Origin: Clostridia bacterium
Lineage (GTDB): Bacteria > UBA6262 > WVXT01 > JAUXBS01
Length of the DNA: 15,892 bases
Reading direction: 5' to 3'
Assembly: GCA_030618495.1 (NCBI GenBank)
Contig: JAUXDE010000029.1
Span: 1-15,892, forward strand
This document shows, in pieces, positions 1 through 7,498 of this stretch; the first letter of the stretch is position 1; every line of letters starts with the position of its first letter. Below the pieces are notes generated by a model. The model worked only from the letters and a program-made list of their open reading frames with translations, was not told the origin of the DNA and did no database searches. The translations under genes and the position numbers were made by a program.

Positions 1-120
1 ACAGAACGACATGGCTACGATCCGACTTCGGGCCTGCCAAAATCGGTTATTCCCTGTTTTGTCCCGTCAGCAAGCGCTTCATCATCAGGCATATTTTCGG
101 TAAACCCGTTCCTGTCCGGA
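1..120. other. unassigned stretch at window edge
   Basis: I recognise no gene here. The minus strand has a short frame without stops from the repeat down to a TAG at 15-17. It contains PDDEALADGTKQGITDF and could be the tail of a small or decayed gene, but there is no convincing start or ribosome site. The plus strand also has a frame open across the whole stretch, running into the repeat. The base composition is more GC-rich than in the nearby gaps. It could be a gene remnant, part of a mobile element whose end is the palindrome at 121-216, or the edge of a feature outside the window. Confidence 0.3.
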
Positions 121-216
121 GGAATTATGGGGACACGTACTTAATTATTTTGTTCTAAGGAATTGTGTCATTATTGTGTTTCAAAAAAATAATTAAGTAC
201 GTGTCCCCATAATTCC
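121..216. repeat. palindromic repeat element, copy 1
   Basis: This is a perfect inverted repeat of 31 bases per arm (121-151 and 186-216) around a 34-base AT-rich loop. The arms begin GGAATTATGGGGACACGTAC. A second copy of the same design lies at 11053-11135. At the position after GTAC this copy has a T:A pair (141:196) where the other copy has C:G, so pairing is kept although the base differs. The right end touches the TAG stop of the glycosyltransferase gene. From memory, GGGGACACGTAC-type palindromes occur scattered in many genomes with IS200/RAYT-type (Y1) transposases. No transposase gene is present here, so this would be a non-autonomous REP- or MITE-like unit. It could also form a 3' mRNA hairpin for the gene that ends in it. 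Confidence 0.9.
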
Positions 217-2186
217 TATTTCTCTTTCTTCTTCCTGAGTTCTTCAATACGTTCAACAATTAGTTTTTTTTCTGAATCGCTGTCGGGATAATCAGGAACT
301 TTCTCCATGCACGACTCCCACATCCTGATTGCCCCGGCCGTATCATATCCCTCGTAAATCATTGCCAGCGCCTTCCTGTTCTCAAACAGTTCCGGGTTCA
401 TGTCCAGCGATTTCTGAAGATATTTTTCCGCTTGCATGTAATCCTTAAGATAGAAGCAGGTGATTCCCGCATAAGAGAGAGTATCCTCATTCCCGGGCAG
501 GTACTCCAGCGAGAGTTTAAACTCCTGCAGGGCTTCCTTGAACCTGTTATAATTGAAATACGCAATGCCGCTGAAACGGCGCGCCTTGGCGAACAACTCG
601 TTTAATTTTTCTTCGGGTTCCTCATTTGCCTCGGATTCTTTTGCAAGGTTCATGTATGAATTAGCGAGGTTATACCATAGTTCAGGCATCTGGCCGTTTA
701 TGTCTATTGCCTTTTCATAAGCTTCTATTGCTTCCTTATGCATGAGTTTGGCGGAGTAAATGCAACCCAGGGTGTTATATGACCCCGTGAACTCCTGCCT
801 CTTTACCGGCAAATGAAAAACCACGGCAAATCCTGTAAGAAGCAATATGGCCTTCGCGAGTTTTTTAAAATCCCTTCGTTTAATAATCCCACCGATTGAA
901 ACCAGCCCGTAACCTGCGAACACGGCAAGTACAGGGACCAGGTAAATCCGGAAACGCGAGAAGATAAAGAACAGTAGCAGCGAAAAAGCGTAAATGAACG
1001 TAAAAACATACAGGGGTAAAATATTTTTGAAATTCTTATACCCCAAGTACATTCCCGCCAGCGCGAGCGGACCTATTATCCCGAAGGTAAAAAGCGGGAG
1101 CCGCAGTAAAAAGGAAAACTTCCTGCTGAAACTGTAATCGTAGTTATCCGGCCCCTCGTACGTGTTAAAAAGATACCTGATTTTTTTCAACGTTACACCA
1201 AGCCACTTCACCGGATGCTTTATTATGAATTTAAACCCTTTCAACATCCAGAAATTGGCAACCTGTGACGGCCTCAGCGAACGCCCCGTCAGCTCTTCCG
1301 CTTTCGCTGTAAAATCAGCATGTTCATAAAAAGGATCCGGGCGGATAAACTCGGGCGGAGAATACGTCCCGTCAGCATTGGGATTATTTCCTTCATAAAA
1401 TGTTTCCCCGTACTTGCTCGTAATCAGCACGAAATCCTTTCCTACTTTATAATTGCGCAGTGTAACCGGCAGGACAATAATGCCCAACCCCGTAAGGAAC
1501 AGCAAACCGTATGTTTTTATCTTATCAGCGCTTATTTTCTTAGTAACGCGCAAACCCAGCAGCGTGGCAAGGAAAAGAAAAATAAGAATTAACGCGTTTT
1601 CCCTGGAAAGACACAGTAATCCGAATGCCATCCCCGTAAACAGGTATCCCCTTTCCCGGAACTTGCCACGGTGAATCAATACCAGAAGATACACAAACAA
1701 CGTTAAAAGGAATACTCCCGTTGTTGTTTTTATAATTAATCCATCATAGAAAATAAGCGGACCGGTAAAAATGGCAATTAAAGCCGCTGTTAACCCGGCC
1801 CCCCGGGAAAATACTTTTTCGCCGATATAGAATACCAGCAGACAGGTACTGCTCCCCAGTATAACCTGGAAGAACCTCACCGTAAGATAACCGTGGCCGA
1901 ATATTTTGTATATCAAGGCAAGCAGGTAAGGATACAGTGGGCTCATCTCCCATACACCCTTCCCGATTAAATCACCGCCAGCGATTTTCTTCGCCCAGGA
2001 ATCATAGTAGGACGGATCGCCCATTAGTGTATTGAAGAACATCTCGTTTTCAATTTCAAGGATGAATATCAGTCTTACGATAAATGCAATGGCATAAATC
2101 ACGACAGGCAGGTATCCGGCTCCGGATATCCGGTTGAACCATTCTACAAGGTATTTTTTGAAGTTGTGAGTTATGTTTTTCCCCAT
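216..2186 (-). CDS. GT-C membrane glycosyltransferase (GT39/PMT-like) with C-terminal TPR domain
   Basis: A 656-residue polytopic membrane protein. The first membrane segment is at about 26-44. It is followed by a periplasmic loop with G56-D57-P58 and Y61-D62, matching the acidic motif of GT-C enzymes that use polyprenyl-phosphate sugars (family knowledge). SPLYPYLLALIYKIFG (82-97) is also typical of the family. About ten further hydrophobic segments run to residue 460. From about 466 to 625 come tetratricopeptide-like repeats, with helices such as EAIEAYEKAIDIN and EALQEFKLSLEYLPG, then a charged Lys-rich end. It probably transfers a sugar to a lipid, protein or glycan outside the membrane; donor and acceptor are unknown. 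The ATG has no clear Shine-Dalgarno site. A good promoter lies 67 bases upstream, so the gene is probably its own transcription unit. The stop codon abuts palindromic repeat copy 1. Confidence 0.85.
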   Translation of the reverse strand: MGKNITHNFKKYLVEWFNRISGAGYLPVVIYAIAFIVRLIFILEIENEMFFNTLMGDPSYYDSWAKKIAGGDLIGKGVWEMSPLYPYLLALIYKIFGHGYLTVRFFQVILGSSTCLLVFYIGEKVFSRGAGLTAALIAIFTGPLIFYDGLIIKTTTGVFLLTLFVYLLVLIHRGKFRERGYLFTGMAFGLLCLSRENALILIFLFLATLLGLRVTKKISADKIKTYGLLFLTGLGIIVLPVTLRNYKVGKDFVLITSKYGETFYEGNNPNADGTYSPPEFIRPDPFYEHADFTAKAEELTGRSLRPSQVANFWMLKGFKFIIKHPVKWLGVTLKKIRYLFNTYEGPDNYDYSFSRKFSFLLRLPLFTFGIIGPLALAGMYLGYKNFKNILPLYVFTFIYAFSLLLFFIFSRFRIYLVPVLAVFAGYGLVSIGGIIKRRDFKKLAKAILLLTGFAVVFHLPVKRQEFTGSYNTLGCIYSAKLMHKEAIEAYEKAIDINGQMPELWYNLANSYMNLAKESEANEEPEEKLNELFAKARRFSGIAYFNYNRFKEALQEFKLSLEYLPGNEDTLSYAGITCFYLKDYMQAEKYLQKSLDMNPELFENRKALAMIYEGYDTAGAIRMWESCMEKVPDYPDSDSEKKLIVERIEELRKKKEK

Positions 2187-2252
2187 TTTGTAATATTCGT
2201 AATACTTGTAATAATTAATTAAATTAAAATTAATATTTTAATATTTTAATAT

Positions 2253-2281
2253 ATTATAGTACATTCTTTTTATTTATACAA
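2253..2281 (-). promoter_or_regulatory. predicted sigma70-type promoter for the GT-C glycosyltransferase gene
   Basis: On the minus strand, a -35 like TTGTAT (2276-2281) and a consensus -10 TATAAT (2253-2258) are separated by exactly 17 bases. They sit in a strongly AT-rich gap, 66 bases before the start codon at 2186. The -10 is perfect and the -35 matches only in TTG. It is the only good promoter candidate I see between the pilZ stop and this gene. Confidence 0.6.
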
Positions 2282-2334
2282 ATAAAATAGTGAAATAGGA
2301 AAGTAAATTTATTGTCCTGCGGAACGATTGGAAG

Positions 2335-2706
2335 TTACATGACTTTATGAAAATCTATAACACACTCAGAAGTGTCTTCTTTATCTATCACTTTTTTTAC
2401 GAACATTTTCACATTAACATTATCGCTGAAATCCATCTTTATGAACCTGATCCCGAGCTGATTCCCTTCTAACCTCACTACCTTACCCAGCCCGTCAACA
2501 TACTTCACCCTCCCGGGAAGCTTGAAACTGATAAATATTTCATCCCCCACGTTGAACTTGTTATCAGATTCCAGGCCGACCCCGCCGGCGCTGAGATTCT
2601 TGATATCACCTATTTTTTTAAAGATTTCATTTATTCTGATATTAAATAATTCATCCGGTGTTATGTCAGCATCTATTCTTGGGTATATTCGTCTTTCTTT
2701 TATCAT
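2335..2706 (-). CDS. PilZ-domain protein (c-di-GMP receptor)
   Basis: A 123-residue single-domain PilZ protein. It has both c-di-GMP signatures of the family: the basic motif ERRIYPRID near the N-terminus (RRxxxR form, residues about 4-12) and the NLSAGGVGLES motif at about 38-48 ((D/N)xSxxG form). The beta-barrel pattern continues with GDEIFISFKLPG and ends with QLGIRFIKMD. The protein is cytosolic, with no membrane segment or second domain, so it probably acts as a c-di-GMP-responsive adaptor on an unknown partner. The start is supported by AAAGG at 2713-2717, six bases upstream of the ATG. Two promoters lie in the gap upstream. A role in controlling surface polysaccharide fits the neighbours (wecB upstream, GT-C enzyme downstream), but that is inference. 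Confidence 0.9.
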   Translation of the reverse strand: MIKERRIYPRIDADITPDELFNIRINEIFKKIGDIKNLSAGGVGLESDNKFNVGDEIFISFKLPGRVKYVDGLGKVVRLEGNQLGIRFIKMDFSDNVNVKMFVKKVIDKEDTSECVIDFHKVM

Positions 2707-2749
2707 ATACTACCTTTCATTATCATTATTTATCATACTCTCTAATTGC

Positions 2750-2778
2750 ATTTTATTAAATCGTGGCATACATGTCAA
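2750..2778 (-). promoter_or_regulatory. predicted sigma70-type promoter, proximal, for the PilZ gene
   Basis: On the minus strand, a perfect -35 TTGACA (2773-2778) and a -10 TAAAAT (2750-2755, five of six consensus) have a 17-base spacer. The -10 lies 43 bases before the pilZ start codon. This is the strongest promoter match in the window. Confidence 0.7.
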
Positions 2779-2889
2779 GGAAAATCCTAAGAAAAAATAA
2801 TTATTTTCTTTGCATCCCCAATCAACAAAACGACCGTTAAATTAAATCGTGAAAAATAGATATTTCTCCCTGCTTATACTTATAACAAA

Positions 2890-2918
2890 TTTATACCCCA
2901 GCTTATCTCATTTGTCAA
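2890..2918 (-). promoter_or_regulatory. predicted sigma70-type promoter, distal, upstream of the PilZ gene
   Basis: On the minus strand, a perfect -35 TTGACA (2913-2918) and a -10 TATAAA (2890-2895, five of six consensus) have a 17-base spacer. It lies 140 bases upstream of the proximal promoter, so its transcript would carry a leader of about 180 bases before pilZ. I see no open frame or riboswitch fold that I can name in that leader. Confidence 0.6.
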
Positions 2919-2973
2919 GTAATTTTTCAGTAAATTTATCATCCCCATGAGGAAGTTAACGTCGGCATTGAAG

Positions 2974-4107
2974 CTACTTTACGATTTTATCCCTTAATTT
3001 AAAATAACGGCTTATGGCTTTTACTATCCTGATTGCCGCTTTCCCGTCGCCATAGGGATTTATTGATTTTTGCATTTTCTTGTACGCTCTTTTATCCTTC
3101 AACAATCCGGACGTTTCTCTTACAATCCTGTCCCTGCCTGTACCTATAACTTTAACGGTTCCCGCATTAACAGCTTCAGGCCGTTCCGTCACCTTTCTCA
3201 GAACCAGCACCGGTTTGCCCAGGGAAGGGGCTTCCTCCTGCAGTCCTCCTGAATCCGTAAGCACCAGGTATGATTTCTTCATAACGTTAACAAAATCAAC
3301 ATAGTCCAGCGGTTCTGTCAGGTGAACGCCCTCCACCTTCTTAAGTATATTTAAAACCGTTTTTTTCACTTCCGGGTTAGGATGTACCGGGTAAACGATT
3401 TCCACGTCCTTGAATCTTTCCTTGATATTTTTTAACGCCCGGCATATGTCCGCCAGCGGTTTTCCCCAGTTTTCCCTGCGGTGCGCCGTGACAAGTATCA
3501 GACGCTTACTGAAATCAATTTTTTTCAGAGCTTTCTGCTTAAACCCGCGCTTCTTCTTCAAAGTCATGAATAATGAATCAATCACGGTGTTGCCGGTTAC
3601 AACGATATTGTTCTTATCCGCATTTTCCGCCTCAAGATTCTTCCCTGCCGATACTGTGTGAACGAAGTAAAGGTCGCAGATTGCATCAGTCAGTTTCCTG
3701 TTTATCTCTTCGGGATAAGGATTGAATTTATCATGGCTCCTTAACCCTGCCTCCACGTGCCCTACCGGAATCTTTTCGTAAAATGACGCCAGCGTCGCGG
3801 CAAAGGTTGTTGTAGTATCACCGTGAACAAGCACCATGTCGGGTTTTTCTCTTCTTAATATCGCCTGAATTTTTAAAAGTACTTCCGTGGTGATGTATTC
3901 CAGTTTTTGTGATTTCTTCATGATATTTAAATCATAATCCGAGCTGACATTAAAAAGGCCCATGGCCTGGTCAAGCAGCCCTCGGTGCTGCGCCGTCAAT
4001 ATGACTTTTGTTCTGAATGCTTTCCTGTTTTTCTTCAGTTCACAAACCACCGGAATCATCTTAATGGCTTCAGGCCTCGTTCCGTAAATACAAATAATAT
4101 TTTTCAT
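2974..4107 (-). CDS. wecB: UDP-N-acetylglucosamine 2-epimerase (non-hydrolysing)
   Basis: A 377-residue cytosolic enzyme that interconverts UDP-GlcNAc and UDP-ManNAc. Full family length (about 370-380). Visible hallmarks are YGTRPEAIKM at the N-terminus (8-17), TAQHR (38-42), VHGDTTTTFA with D97, GHVEAGLRS with E119, PYPEEINR with E133/E134, TAHRRENWGK with H209, and the UDP-binding TDSGGLQEEAP (284-294). These match the catalytic Asp/Glu/His set known from the E. coli and Bacillus enzymes (WecB/MnaA). The start has AAAAGGA overlapping the TAA of the WecA-like gene four bases upstream, so the two are co-translated. UDP-ManNAc feeds enterobacterial-common-antigen-like, teichoic-acid linkage or capsule synthesis. 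Which of these applies here is not visible. It is the last gene of the tightly packed run. Confidence 0.96.
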   Translation of the reverse strand: MKNIICIYGTRPEAIKMIPVVCELKKNRKAFRTKVILTAQHRGLLDQAMGLFNVSSDYDLNIMKKSQKLEYITTEVLLKIQAILRREKPDMVLVHGDTTTTFAATLASFYEKIPVGHVEAGLRSHDKFNPYPEEINRKLTDAICDLYFVHTVSAGKNLEAENADKNNIVVTGNTVIDSLFMTLKKKRGFKQKALKKIDFSKRLILVTAHRRENWGKPLADICRALKNIKERFKDVEIVYPVHPNPEVKKTVLNILKKVEGVHLTEPLDYVDFVNVMKKSYLVLTDSGGLQEEAPSLGKPVLVLRKVTERPEAVNAGTVKVIGTGRDRIVRETSGLLKDKRAYKKMQKSINPYGDGKAAIRIVKAISRYFKLRDKIVK

Positions 4108-4111
4108 TTTT

Positions 4112-5158
4112 TTATCCTTTTAAAATCGTAAGAATTATAGCTATAAAACCAAGCAAAGCCGAAATGCAGTACATGGTAATAACAATTCTCTTCTGGCTCC
4201 ACCCCCGCTCAAGCAGTATATGATGGAAATGCCCCTTGTCAGCTTTCATAATTGGCTGCTTCCTGAAAAGTCTCCTTACAATGGCGAAACCGGCGTCCAT
4301 AATCGGTATGCCAAACATTATAACGGGAATCCACAGAGCAATTGCCGCTGTTGTCTTGAGTGTGCCGATAATAGTCAGAGTACCCAGCATGAATCCCAGG
4401 AACATACTGCCCGTATCCCCCATGAATATCTTCGCGGGATTAAAATTGTACCTCAAAAAACCCAGTATGCTGCCCACAAGACAGGCGGATAACAGCGCAA
4501 CGAGTTTCAGCCCCTTGATAATCTCTATACTTGTCTGCATGTTAATCTGAAGAATTGTAACGATGAAAAAAGTAATTCCCGTTATCCCCACAATCCCCGC
4601 GGCAAGTCCGTCCATGCCGTCTACCAGGTTAACCGAATTTATAAACCCTATAATCCATATTGCCGTAATAACCGTGCTGAAAATAATCGGAAGCCTCATG
4701 TAATTGGCCGTAAACGGATTGGTAATGCCGACTATTTTTATACCGTATTGTAGAACTACCATTGCAGCTATAATCTGGGTTAGTAATTTGGTCAGCGGTT
4801 CAACCCCCTTCTTGTCATCAATCATCCCGAGGAAGATAATTATAGTAGCCCCGATAATAATACCGCCAAGGTAAGTCTGAATGGTTGGGGTGGGAATATT
4901 CTTTACAAACTTTTCCATGGGAAAACTCAGAAGCACGCGGAAATACTTCACGTTCAGCAGGTAAAGCAATCCCAGCGACCCCACGAAACCGAAGTATATA
5001 CCTAACCCGCCCCAGCGTGGTTTATACCTTGAATGCACCTTTCTCGGGTCAGGCCTGTCCATAACACCGAATCTTTCCGCAATGTTTATCACAAGCGGTG
5101 TAACCAGCAGCGTTATGGTCAGTGAAAAGAAAAATCCGAATATATAGCTTAGTTCCAT
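4112..5158 (-). CDS. wecA: WecA/TagO-type undecaprenyl-phosphate N-acetylglucosaminyl 1-phosphate transferase
   Basis: A 348-residue polytopic membrane enzyme of the MraY/WecA superfamily that loads a sugar-1-phosphate onto undecaprenyl phosphate, starting a lipid-linked glycan. Seen in order: [20 protein letters not shown] (34-53), LGMIDDKKG with D114-D115, the [15 protein letters not shown] loop (174-188), [11 protein letters not shown] with D248, and HFHH at 310-313. The last is the cytosolic His motif of the WecA/TagO branch rather than MraY, which argues for UDP-GlcNAc over UDP-MurNAc-pentapeptide as donor (family knowledge). About ten membrane helices. The ATG overlaps the 3' end of glyA by ten bases, and wecB follows after four bases. 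The pair suggests a GlcNAc-ManNAc linkage unit. The symbol is by family: tagO would be used in a Gram-positive. Confidence 0.9.
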   Translation of the reverse strand: MELSYIFGFFFSLTITLLVTPLVINIAERFGVMDRPDPRKVHSRYKPRWGGLGIYFGFVGSLGLLYLLNVKYFRVLLSFPMEKFVKNIPTPTIQTYLGGIIIGATIIIFLGMIDDKKGVEPLTKLLTQIIAAMVVLQYGIKIVGITNPFTANYMRLPIIFSTVITAIWIIGFINSVNLVDGMDGLAAGIVGITGITFFIVTILQINMQTSIEIIKGLKLVALLSACLVGSILGFLRYNFNPAKIFMGDTGSMFLGFMLGTLTIIGTLKTTAAIALWIPVIMFGIPIMDAGFAIVRRLFRKQPIMKADKGHFHHILLERGWSQKRIVITMYCISALLGFIAIILTILKG

Positions 5159-6405
5159 TTTTTTAATATATCCTCGTAAACAGGGAATTTTTTTGTCAGC
5201 ACGTGGACTTTCTTCTTTATTTCATTGAGTTTCGCGCTATCGCAACGGCCCTTAAGCGCCTCCGAGATATAACCGGCGATTATCTCCATTTCCTTTTCCT
5301 TCATGCCCCTTGTGGTCAGCGCGGGCGTTCCCAGGCGAATACCGCTTGTAATGAACGGTTTTTCCACATCATGCGGTATGCTGTTCTTGTTAACGGTAAT
5401 TCCCGCTTTATCAAGAGCTTCCTCCGCGACGTCCCCGGTTAATCTCTTGCTGCGCAAATCCACAAGCATCAGGTGGGTATCGGTCCCCCCGGAAACTATC
5501 TTGAAACCCTTCTTCGTCAGTGCCGCCGCCAGCGCCCTGGCATTATTGACAATCTGTGCCTGGTATGCCCTGAATTCCGGTTCCATGGCCTCCTTGAATG
5601 CCACTGCCTTTGCGGCAATGATATGCATCATGGGACCGCCCTGCATACCCGGAAAAACGTTTTTATCGATGATTTTCGCAAACCTTTTCCTGCACATAAT
5701 CATTCCACCCCTGGGCCCCCGCAAAGTTTTATGCGTGGTCGTGGTAATAAAATCCGCGTAAGGTACCGGCGACGGGTGCAGCCCTGCCACTACCAACCCC
5801 GCAATATGCGCGATGTCCGCCATCAGCAATGCACCCACCCTGTCGCATATCTCCCTGAACCTATCGAAGTGTATTATCCTGGAATACGCCGAAGCTCCCG
5901 CGACAATCAGTTTCGGCTTGTGTCTTAAGGCAAGTTTTTTCATTTCAGAATAATCAATCGTTCCTGTCCTCTTGGTAACGCTTATTGGCACGGTGCTGTA
6001 ATACTTACCCGAAAAATTCTGCGGATGCCCGTGAGAGAGATGTCCCCCGTGGCTTAAATGCATGCCCATAATGGTATCTCCGATATTCAGCACTGAAAAA
6101 TAAATAGCCATATTTGCCTGCGTACCCGAATGCGGCTGGACATTCGCATGGTCACAGCCGAACAATTTCTTTGCCCTTTTCACGGCAAGTTTTTCAACGG
6201 TATCGTAATTCTCACACCCCCCGTAATACCTTTTCCCGGGATAACCTTCTGCGTATTTATTGGTCATCACCGACCCCTGCGCCTCAAGAACGGCATTGGA
6301 AACGTAATTCTCGGAAGCAATCAACTCAAGGTTCTCCGATTGCCTTTTTATTTCCTTCTTTATTGCCCCGTGCACCCCGGGGTCTACTTTTTTCAGACTA
6401 CTCAT
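5149..6405 (-). CDS. glyA: serine hydroxymethyltransferase
   Basis: A 418-residue PLP enzyme that converts serine and tetrahydrofolate to glycine and 5,10-methylene-tetrahydrofolate; the usual length is 410-430. Visible: [10 protein letters not shown] (27-36), [13 protein letters not shown] (51-63), [11 protein letters not shown] (90-100), the Asp of [10 protein letters not shown] (195-204), and the PLP-lysine motif [14 protein letters not shown] with K226. FPGMQGGP follows. All active-site motifs are intact. The ATG overlaps the phosphatase gene end by eight bases (ATGAGTAG). AAGGAG about nine bases upstream, inside that gene, supports this start. In Firmicutes glyA also lies downstream of ywlC and ywlE, usually with rpiB between them; rpiB is absent here. 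Part of the packed operon. Confidence 0.98.
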   Translation of the reverse strand: MSSLKKVDPGVHGAIKKEIKRQSENLELIASENYVSNAVLEAQGSVMTNKYAEGYPGKRYYGGCENYDTVEKLAVKRAKKLFGCDHANVQPHSGTQANMAIYFSVLNIGDTIMGMHLSHGGHLSHGHPQNFSGKYYSTVPISVTKRTGTIDYSEMKKLALRHKPKLIVAGASAYSRIIHFDRFREICDRVGALLMADIAHIAGLVVAGLHPSPVPYADFITTTTHKTLRGPRGGMIMCRKRFAKIIDKNVFPGMQGGPMMHIIAAKAVAFKEAMEPEFRAYQAQIVNNARALAAALTKKGFKIVSGGTDTHLMLVDLRSKRLTGDVAEEALDKAGITVNKNSIPHDVEKPFITSGIRLGTPALTTRGMKEKEMEIIAGYISEALKGRCDSAKLNEIKKKVHVLTKKFPVYEDILKKWN

Positions 6406-6874
6406 ATTTATTCACTCCTTTTATCAGCTTTGGAAGAGACCTGGTTACATAACCCTGTATTTCTTTAAACGCCGACCGGTAAACATCTTCCGGCTGGCCT
6501 ATCGGGTCGGCAATATCCGGTCCATTCTTTTGGCCGGCGTATTCCGTAAGCTTAAACATCCATTTCTCCGCCCCGGGGACCATTCGTTCCAGCGCTTCCT
6601 TATGCTTCTTCTCCATCACCAGTATTAAATCCGTATTATTTATCATTTCAATCGTTACCTGCGTTGATAAATGGGAACTTGTGTCAAGATTCTCCTCTTC
6701 CATCACCTTCTTCAGGTCACCGAAAATCCTGTAATACGGGGATGCTGCAATCCCCGCTGAACTGACTGTAATTTCATCCACACCATTTTCTTTCAATAAT
6801 CTTCTTAAGATGAATTCAGCCATCACGCTTCTGCAGGTATTCCCGGTACATACAAATAGAACGTTCTTTTTCAT
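6398..6874 (-). CDS. low-molecular-weight protein phosphatase, possibly YwlE-type arginine phosphatase
   Basis: A 158-residue single-domain cytosolic phosphatase. The P-loop is [10 protein letters not shown], giving the CX5R nucleophile C9 and R15, and the general-acid loop is DIADPIGQP with D123-P124. Classical tyrosine phosphatases of this family have Ile before the second Cys (GNICRS). Here it is Thr13, the residue reported to favour phospho-arginine in Bacillus YwlE, so protein-arginine dephosphorylation is a real possibility. That would predict a McsB-like arginine kinase elsewhere in the genome. V17 replaces the more common Pro after RS. The gene overlaps tsaC by four bases (ATGA), with AAGGA upstream inside tsaC, and overlaps glyA at its own end. 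tsaC-phosphatase-glyA matches the Bacillus ywlC-ywlE-glyA order. Family is sure; substrate is open. Confidence 0.93.
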   Translation of the reverse strand: MKKNVLFVCTGNTCRSVMAEFILRRLLKENGVDEITVSSAGIAASPYYRIFGDLKKVMEEENLDTSSHLSTQVTIEMINNTDLILVMEKKHKEALERMVPGAEKWMFKLTEYAGQKNGPDIADPIGQPEDVYRSAFKEIQGYVTRSLPKLIKGVNKYE

Positions 6875-7494
6875 AAAGCCAGTTCCTTACCCTTAATTGC
6901 CCCCTCCCTGATTACCCTGTACGGGTAAGAGGATGCGTCCAGAATAGTTGACTCCATTCCGATGGCGGAGTTTCCCCCGTCAATTATCAGGTCAACATTA
7001 TTCTTAAGAGTTTGCTCAATTTTACCGGTTCCGCTAATTGGTTTTTTTCCTGAAATATTTACACTGGTTGCGGCTATTGTCCCCGCTTTCCTTATTAAAG
7101 ACAGTGCAATCCTGTTGCCGGGCATTCTAAGGCCTATCGAATCACCCGCAAAACCCGTCCTATTCCTATCCCCATCCCGCGCCTTGAGTATTAAAGTGAG
7201 CGGTCCAGGCCAGTATTTTTTCATCAACTCGTTTACTTTTGCGGGAACATCACCTGCGAACTTGCTTACATCTTTCTTATAACCTATCAAGTAAATTAAA
7301 GGCTTTTTGTGACTCCTTTTCTTAATCCTGTATATTTTTCTAATGCTCGCGTCTTTTGACACCACTGCCCCCAAACCGTAAACGGTGTCTGTCGGGAATA
7401 TTACAAGCCCTCCCCTTCTTAAAACACCCGCGGCATAATCTATTTTATTTCTTTCGGGATTACCGGGGCTTACCTTTATTACTTCACAGGCCAT
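6871..7494 (-). CDS. tsaC: L-threonylcarbamoyladenylate synthase (TsaC/YwlC, short Sua5 form)
   Basis: A 207-residue YrdC-domain protein that makes threonylcarbamoyl-AMP from threonine, bicarbonate and ATP, the first step of t6A37 modification on ANN-decoding tRNAs. Visible motifs: VIFPTDTVYGLGA (31-43), KKRSHKKPLIYLI, KYWPGPLTLIL, SIGLRMP, ATSVNISGKKP, ESTILD, and VIREGAI near the end. The length fits the short TsaC form without the extra Sua5 domain. The start lies four bases after the TAA of the exonuclease gene, and the Shine-Dalgarno site is weak, so translation is probably coupled. The last codons overlap the phosphatase start by four bases. Confidence 0.96.
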   Translation of the reverse strand: MACEVIKVSPGNPERNKIDYAAGVLRRGGLVIFPTDTVYGLGAVVSKDASIRKIYRIKKRSHKKPLIYLIGYKKDVSKFAGDVPAKVNELMKKYWPGPLTLILKARDGDRNRTGFAGDSIGLRMPGNRIALSLIRKAGTIAATSVNISGKKPISGTGKIEQTLKNNVDLIIDGGNSAIGMESTILDASSYPYRVIREGAIKGKELAL

Positions 7495-7498
7495 ATGG

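Noticed and set aside
121-216. Palindrome copy 1 as a rho-independent terminator
   Set aside because: The hairpin has a long loop and is not followed by a T-run on the minus strand. The T-tract lies at the loop edge, not after the stem.
2795-2815. A/T-rich near-palindrome AAGAAAATAATTATTTTTTC in the pilZ leader
   Set aside because: It contains almost no GC pairs and could arise by chance in AT-rich DNA; not supported as a terminator or operator.
5303-5928. Plus-strand frames of about 150 residues opposite glyA
   Set aside because: glyA on the minus strand has full length and all catalytic motifs; the antisense frames match no family.
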